Positions 59,080-64,000 of a stretch of 64,000 nucleotides of DNA are shown here, in pieces. Origin of the DNA: Kalaharituber pfeilii (lineage: Eukaryota > Ascomycota > Pezizomycetes > Pezizales > Pezizaceae); contig WHUZ01000101.1 of NCBI GenBank assembly GCA_015179045.1, forward strand, positions 124,001 to 188,000, read 5' to 3'. Both the position numbers and the translations under genes were made by a program. The notes below the pieces were generated by a model. It did not search any database, was not told where the DNA came from, and worked only from the letters and a program-made list of their open reading frames with translations. Position 1 is the stretch's first letter, and each line of letters opens with the position of its first letter.

Positions 59080-59780
59080 ATGAAGTCTTTCAGCATCCTT
59101 CTCACTTTCACCTTGGCAGCAGTCTCCATGCTTACCCCAGCACTCTCCTACCCCCAGGCGGATCAGTCCGGCTTGATCTACACAGACTCTGAGGAAGTTC
59201 CCGAAGAGCTCTGCGAGACTGCCATCGAGTTTGATATTCCTGAGGTGGTTGAGGGATTGTCCAAGAGAGGGGACCCCGGACCCCCAACCCACTTTTGCTG
59301 TGATGTGAATAATTCCTGTTCTCCTGTATTTTCATACTATTTCATGACAGGCAAAAATTGACTTGTTCTAGGGGTATACTGCCATCAATCACGCCGGAAA
59401 AGGACAAAGGACCTGCTGTCCTATTAGTGCACCATGCTGCAACATTGCCACTGGTTCTGCTTGGAGGTAAGTGGTCAATTGTCCTTCTTTATCCCATGTG
59501 TTCACTATCTGTTCACTATCTCTTACCTACTAATCCCTTTAACAGCATTCCCGGCTACATAAAGTCACTCCGCCCAGTTGAAGATGCTTCTCTTCACCTT
59601 AAACAAGCCAAGAATTGCGGTACTGGAGCATGCCTTTCTTGCGCTATGCGTCCATCCGTAAGTATCTCCCACTCCTCCACTCACGGTTAGTCACTAACAC
59701 CCATTTCTTCACAGGTCCTAGGTTATCCTGGCTGGAAGTCTATGAGGCGAAACAGCTGCACTGTGCCCTCAGCCAAGTAG
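59080..59780 (+). CDS. Small cysteine-rich secreted protein with a Kex2-type site
   Basis: Four exons, 59080-59325, 59372-59466, 59546-59657 and 59715-59780, join in frame into 172 residues. Introns are 46-79 nt; donors are GTATTT, GTAAGT and GTAAGT, and acceptors are TTCTAG, AACAG and CACAG. Residues 1-23 (MKSFSILLTFTLAAVSMLTP then ALS) are a signal peptide. An acidic propeptide follows and ends in LSKR at about residue 64, a dibasic Kex2-type cleavage site. The mature ~109 residues carry 11 cysteines with C-C pairs in HFCCDV, RTCCPISAPCCNIA and single C in NCGTGACLSCA and NSCTV. This is the build of fungal secreted effectors and other disulfide-rich extracellular proteins. No family is recognised. 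It sits next to a Helitron relic. Confidence 0.8.
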
Positions 59781-60434
59781 ATTCCGCAGTAGATTGTGAA
59801 AATGAGAACAGGGGGAATCCAGTGGCTTAAGTTCGGTGACTAGCGGAGGCTGTGATGTGTTATAAGATACGAAGGTTTAGTCCGCGGTTTGCGGTTTTAA
59901 ATGTTTAGTATCTTGCCTGGTGGATTCTGACTGTTTGTTTCTACCGCTGCTGTTTGTGTAAGGGAATAGAGTTTGTGGAAGTGGGACTGGTTTTTGTACG
60001 GGGAGATATGGAGGATGGGGGTGGGGTGGTCGAGAGTGGAGGGATTCATGGGCCAGAAAAAAAGTATTATTCTCCTCAATAGATGTTATTGTTGCTTGTT
60101 GCTCCAAGTTCATCATTAGTGCGTAGGAGACTGAGGAGAATAATTGAAGGGTCATTTGTTTTTTTGAGTGCAGCAGGATGTGAAGTACTGTACTATCAAC
60201 GTTGCATTGATCTACCCAACCCTGAACTTACTTCTATGTACTTGCATACAGCACATATACACAAAACAAACCTAACCATGAAGCTTCCTCTTATTGCCCC
60301 ACTGCACCCGGCAGCTGAAGTGTGTAGCAGCGATGTTTTTCCTTTCTTCCTATCTTCCTTCCTCTCTTTTGCTGCTGGGCCCCCCCCCCCCCCCCCCCCT
60401 CCTTTTCTGATCTTGAATCCACAGACGCGGTTGA
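59781..60434. other. Downstream spacer with C-run
   Basis: No gene. A homopolymer of about 19-20 C lies at 60380-60399, just before the Helitron frames begin. Confidence 0.4.
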
Positions 60435-62610
60435 TTGTGGAAAAACGATGCAGATAAACAGCGTGAGAAACTCCCTACCAGTGATGAGGTTGCTATTATC
60501 ATTCCGAATGAATATGATGCAGAAGGGTTCCGGGATAAGGTTCTGGCTTCCCGTACTGCAGCTGGAAGAGATAAATTCAGCACTATCAATCCTAATCATG
60601 CTACATATATGCCCTTGCACTATGTCCTCCTTTTCCCGCATGGTGAGGCAGGTTGGCATTGGGGTTTGCACTTGCAAAATGAACACGGGAATCGCTAGAG
60701 CACATGTCTCTCCCAGCGAGCTACCAGTTACATATACGGCAGAATGAACCATGTACAATGTTCCAGGCTTAGCGGCTGTTTCAGCTATACGTTGTAGATG
60801 CATGGGCAGTATGTGATCAGAATAAGCTCGCATCGTGACGTACATATCAGTCAAACATCCGTTCTGAGCTATACAATGGTTTAGCTGATGCAATCCTAAG
60901 ACAGGATATAGATATGCATGTCTTAGGCCATCATGTTATCCTACCTAGCAGCTTGACTGGTAGAGATAGTACATTGACACAACTCTTTCGGAATTCCATG
61001 GCCATTGTCCATCATTTCGGGCGTCCCTCCCTTTTCACCAATTTTACAGCTAATCCAAAATGGGAGAAGATTACTTGCGCGTTGCTACCTATTTAAACTG
61101 CTACAGACTGCCCAAAAATTTGTTTCACTTGGAGCAACAACAATTGTTCCATGACATCAAGCACCAACATATCTTTGGATGGTATATAGGGTGTCCATTG
61201 ACCTAGGGTGTCTATGGACCATTGAGTACGCGGTTTTCTGCGAAAAATCCCCACCTCAACCGCAGTGAAACATATTTAATGAGAACCCACTGATTGCGTA
61301 TGAGCTTCAGTATGATAAGAAAGGTTATACCATGAAGGATCTGCAAAATTCAATTCGGAACAGAAACAGGCCTTTGATACAGTTGTTCATGCAGTTGAGA
61401 ACAAGCTACCAGCCCTTTTCTTTCCTGCAAGGAGCTGGTGGGATGTTCCTTTACCGAGTGTTTGCCACTACTTCCGCTCCAAGGGGGAAAATTGTATTTT
61501 TGCGTTGCAGCTCAGTTATTATCGTAATCCCGTTTTCAATATACCTTTGGCAACACACAAGTCATCCACATGTACAACCAGCCATAACTCCTTCTTAGCA
61601 GCATCATCTGGGACGAAGTGCCTACGCAGCACATAATACTACTCTAAAGCAGTTTCAGTTTCACGCACATGGAATGATGCTTGTGGCGTATCAGAGGATG
61701 CACTATTTTGAAATATTCCAATACTATTTGGTGGAGATTTTACACAGATATTGGAAGGGAAACAGTGCCGCAATTGTAAACGCATGCGTACGACCATCAT
61801 TTATATTGCCGTATCTGCAGCAACTATTTCAGAAAATATGATACTGCAATGGCAAGATGGTATAAATGCTGAGCTTTACGTCTTGGCTCTCTCGGCTACC
61901 TTATGATCCGAATCTACGGGGCGTTGTCTCATTACCTGAATTCCTCACAGGCGTTTGTACACTTGCTTTTTGTGAAAACTGCACATATGGATCTGAACAT
62001 ATTCCAAGGTCATGCGATCATTAGATTATGGAATGATACAGTTACAGAATTCAACGATTTCTTACTACCATGCATGTATGGTGAAGAAAAAATCTACTAT
62101 GCTGTTCATGATACTGACCAAGATGAATCAACTCTAGGTCAGGGTTAGAGGATGATCCAAGTATATATCCGGCAGAGTACCTTCAGAGTTTCAATTACCA
62201 CCATCGCAACTGTATCTCAAGTAGGAGCACATGTCATCATATTACGAAACTTAAACAGGGTCTATGCAGTGGTGCATGCCTGACTGTTACATGGTGGGGA
62301 TATCATTGCATTGAGGCTCAAATCCTCTCACTGGTGAATATTTTGAAGGTCAATGCTGCCTCTGGCTACAGATTAAATTATCTACAACAGAGGGCGAACC
62401 TCCATTTACCCTCACAAGAAAGCAGTTCCCAGCTCGCCTGTGCTTCGCAATAACTGTCAAGGCCAATCATTACAGGTTGTTGACTAAATGATGTCTGCAT
62501 TTTTGCATGGGCAGTCGTATGTTGCAATGTCACGTCTAACAGATGTCAACAATTTGGCTGTTTTATGCTCAGGGAATGGTCCAGAAACTATTGAAAACAC
62601 TTGTATATAC
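60435..62610 (+). mobile_element. Helitron Rep-helicase relic
   Basis: Reading through several frames gives Helitron blocks in the right order. At 60500-60690: DKVLASRTAAGRDKF, MPLHYVLLFPHGEAGWHW (helitron-like N-terminal domain). At 60940-61070: HVILPSSLTGRD, MAIVHHFGRPSLFTNFTANP (Rep region). At 61330 on: MKDLQNSIRNRNRP, then GNSAAIVNA and LPYLQQLF (PIF1-type helicase). At 62200-62560: QLYLKVGAHVIILRNLN, NNCQGQSLQVVD and QSYVAMSRLTDVNNLAVL, the last helicase motifs. Stops and frameshifts are spread throughout. The 5' TC and 3' CTRR hairpin ends were not located. Confidence 0.8.
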
Positions 62611-62668
62611 TAAAGTATTATTAACACCGCAATAAAGTAGCATAAACCGCATGTAGACCGAGCAATGA

Positions 62669-62675
<7 letters not shown>

Positions 62676-62700
<25 letters not shown>
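62676..62700 (+). repeat. Poly(A) run
   Basis: About 25 consecutive A residues after gataaattt. It may be the tail of a retro-insertion, but no flanking direct repeat was found. Confidence 0.7.
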
Positions 62701-62796
62701 CATATGTGAAAAGTAAAACAACTTACGCCGGTTTCGCAACAGGATCCTCAGCTACCGTAGAAGCCTACCAGAATGACAGACCACCCTTAACTTAGG

Positions 62797-62905
62797 TGCT
62801 GGACAACCCTCTTCCATCAATCGCCTCCCGAAGGGATTGAACTCAGGCCCTCAATTCTACACAGTATGTCGCTAAGTTAACCTCTTGGTTAACGGCTACA
62901 CTAAG
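62797..62905 (-). repeat. tRNA-like SINE copy H
   Basis: On the minus strand it carries a B-box-like gagttcaatccc and shares gctggacaaccctcttcc (plus strand) and the ggccctcaattctaca block with copy F. The A-box side differs from copies E and F, so it may be a different subfamily. Confidence 0.5.
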
Positions 62906-63041
62906 CGCATGTCAATTTACAGTAATGGACATGAGAAGCACCTCACGAGCGGGAGGCGGGTCATATATATGTGCGATTTACAGTTGCCTGCAATAAATTG
63001 TTTCTTATTGATATGCCCTTATTTCTACATTATATTACTAT

Positions 63042-64000
63042 CTATTTGACTTTTCCCGTCATGCAAACTAACCCCCATGCCTTTAGTGGAGCAAAAAATA
63101 ACAAATAATCGAGTGAAGCAAGAATTTTGTTACCAGCTTCATGGTCAAGCCGTGGACACTGCTCTTCCTCCCTCCCCTTTCCCTCTCTCTTACCCATTCC
63201 TGTCCCCCATCCCCCTCTAAACCCATGAAACCTCCTCTCCTCCAGCAAATCCCGCTGCCCGAAAAAGTCGCCAACTATCGAAATGATCATGTCGAGCGTG
63301 CTGAGGGTGTTGGGTGAGGGGATGTAGTCGTACTTTCCGGACTTGGGTTTACGGTTCTTGCGGCGTTTCTGGATGCGCTGGGTGGCAATGGTGTTGGGGC
63401 ATGCAGGGGCATTGGCGGGATTGGTGGTGTTAGAGGGATTGGCGGAGGAAGGGGTTCTGGGAAGTGGAGGGATGGGGGAAGGTGCTCTTTGGTTTGTTGG
63501 GATTGGTTCGGCGGTGATGGCAGAGGAGTGGGTAAGGGCAGGCTCAGCTAGTGGTTTGGATGCAGATAATGGATCAGGGTTGGATTTGAGAAGCGGTTCA
63601 TGAAGATGTGAAAGTTCGGCAGCTGATGCTGGTGCGCCAGCTTCCTGCGGCATGTTCCCACTAGGAGACGGGTCGTCCTTAGACGATCGTTCAATGTGTC
63701 CCTCCTCTTGCTCCTCATCCTCTGCAATGTCACCGTTTTCACTAGTACCTTCACCTTCTCCATTCGACTGTTGTTGAACCTCGTACTCCTCTTTCTCCTC
63801 TCCATCTTTTCGCTCCTTCTCGTCCTTCCCCCCTGCTTCCCCACTGCCCACCTTTTCCTCCTTGTTCTCCCTCGGCGCAAAGCACCCCGACGCTTCCAGC
63901 TTCTTCTGAATCGTCACCGCTCTCTTTCCCAAATCTCTTACAATGCACACCTCTTCCGGCGTCATTACCTCACTACACTTCAGCAACATTGCGTATATCC
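63042..64000 (-). CDS. Probable Gemin2/SIP1-like protein, 3' part; 5' end off the window
   Basis: The frame is open to the right edge, so the coding start is outside. The visible ~315 residues begin with VMTPEEVCIVRDLGKRAVTI, continue through a long Glu/Lys- then Pro/Ser-rich disordered stretch, and reach TLDMIISIVGDFFGQRDLLE near the C-terminus. The L-D-M-I-I-x-I-V-x-x-x-F-G-Q-R-D-L block resembles the C-terminal end of Gemin2 (SMN-interacting protein 1), which helps assemble Sm cores on spliceosomal snRNAs. The last ~45 residues (Gly/Arg/Glu-rich, then LLFFAPLKAWGL) are not typical and may be read-through of an unrecognised intron or 3' UTR. The family call is tentative. Confidence 0.45.
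   Translation of the reverse strand, partial: IYAMLLKCSEVMTPEEVCIVRDLGKRAVTIQKKLEASGCFAPRENKEEKVGSGEAGGKDEKERKDGEEKEEYEVQQQSNGEGEGTSENGDIAEDEEQEEGHIERSSKDDPSPSGNMPQEAGAPASAAELSHLHEPLLKSNPDPLSASKPLAEPALTHSSAITAEPIPTNQRAPSPIPPLPRTPSSANPSNTTNPANAPACPNTIATQRIQKRRKNRKPKSGKYDYIPSPNTLSTLDMIISIVGDFFGQRDLLEERRFHGFRGGWGTGMGKREGKGREEEQCPRLDHEAGNKILASLDYLLFFAPLKAWGLVCMTGKVK

Noticed and set aside
1..64000. CRISPR arrays, operons or ribosome-binding sites
   Set aside because: The sequence has spliced genes and eukaryotic elements; no regularly spaced repeat array of CRISPR type is present.

Overview
The window looks like repeat-rich nuclear DNA of a filamentous ascomycete fungus, possibly a Pezizomycete-type genome; the clade is a guess. 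The support is short GT-AG introns of about 50-115 nt with GCTAAT-like branch points, a fungal HeLo-NB-ARC-TPR gene, a NACHT-WD40 gene with nearly identical repeats, a NACHT-ankyrin relic, a Kex2-type secreted precursor, and copia, gypsy, Tc1/mariner and Helitron remnants. Genes are sparse: about nine credible protein genes and one tRNA in 64 kb.

Layout. 0-5.7 kb: a gypsy relic abuts a 3'-truncated MYND-finger gene, followed by a decayed NACHT-ankyrin NLR. 7.5-10.7 kb: a secreted or GPI-like protein gene whose intron carries a SINE-like insertion, and a two-exon peroxiredoxin. 11.5-12.05 kb: an extreme AT-rich island. 14.4-19.2 kb: a divergent pair of unrecognised multi-exon genes; the minus-strand one is broken by a frameshift and a stop, the plus-strand one is intact. 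20.8 kb: tRNA-Gly(GCC). 21.0-23.0 kb: TDP1, intronless. 23.7-34.1 kb: a transposon graveyard of tRNA-like SINEs, mariner, gypsy and copia. 35.2-38.9 kb: a NACHT-pentapeptide-WD40 NLR interrupted by one CAG-to-TAG change. 39.7-45 kb: a MITE-like element, more retro-insertions and a copia tail. 46.3-49.6 kb: an intact three-exon HeLo-NB-ARC-TPR NLR. 50-57 kb: relics, a duplicated 1.2-kb family with a 159-aa ORF, and a minisatellite. 59.1-59.8 kb: a four-exon cysteine-rich secreted protein. 60.4-62.6 kb: a decayed Helitron. 63.0-64.0 kb: the 3' part of a probable Gemin2-like gene.

Three NLR-type loci of different architecture (one intact, one single-nonsense, one dead) make this a plausible non-self-recognition or programmed-cell-death region. 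The most unusual unlisted structure is a set of very short insertions (11 to 95 bp), each flanked by perfect 12-14 bp direct repeats. They look like target-primed retro-insertions of tiny RNAs or truncated SINE tails.

All family calls rest on reading motifs by eye; no database search was run.
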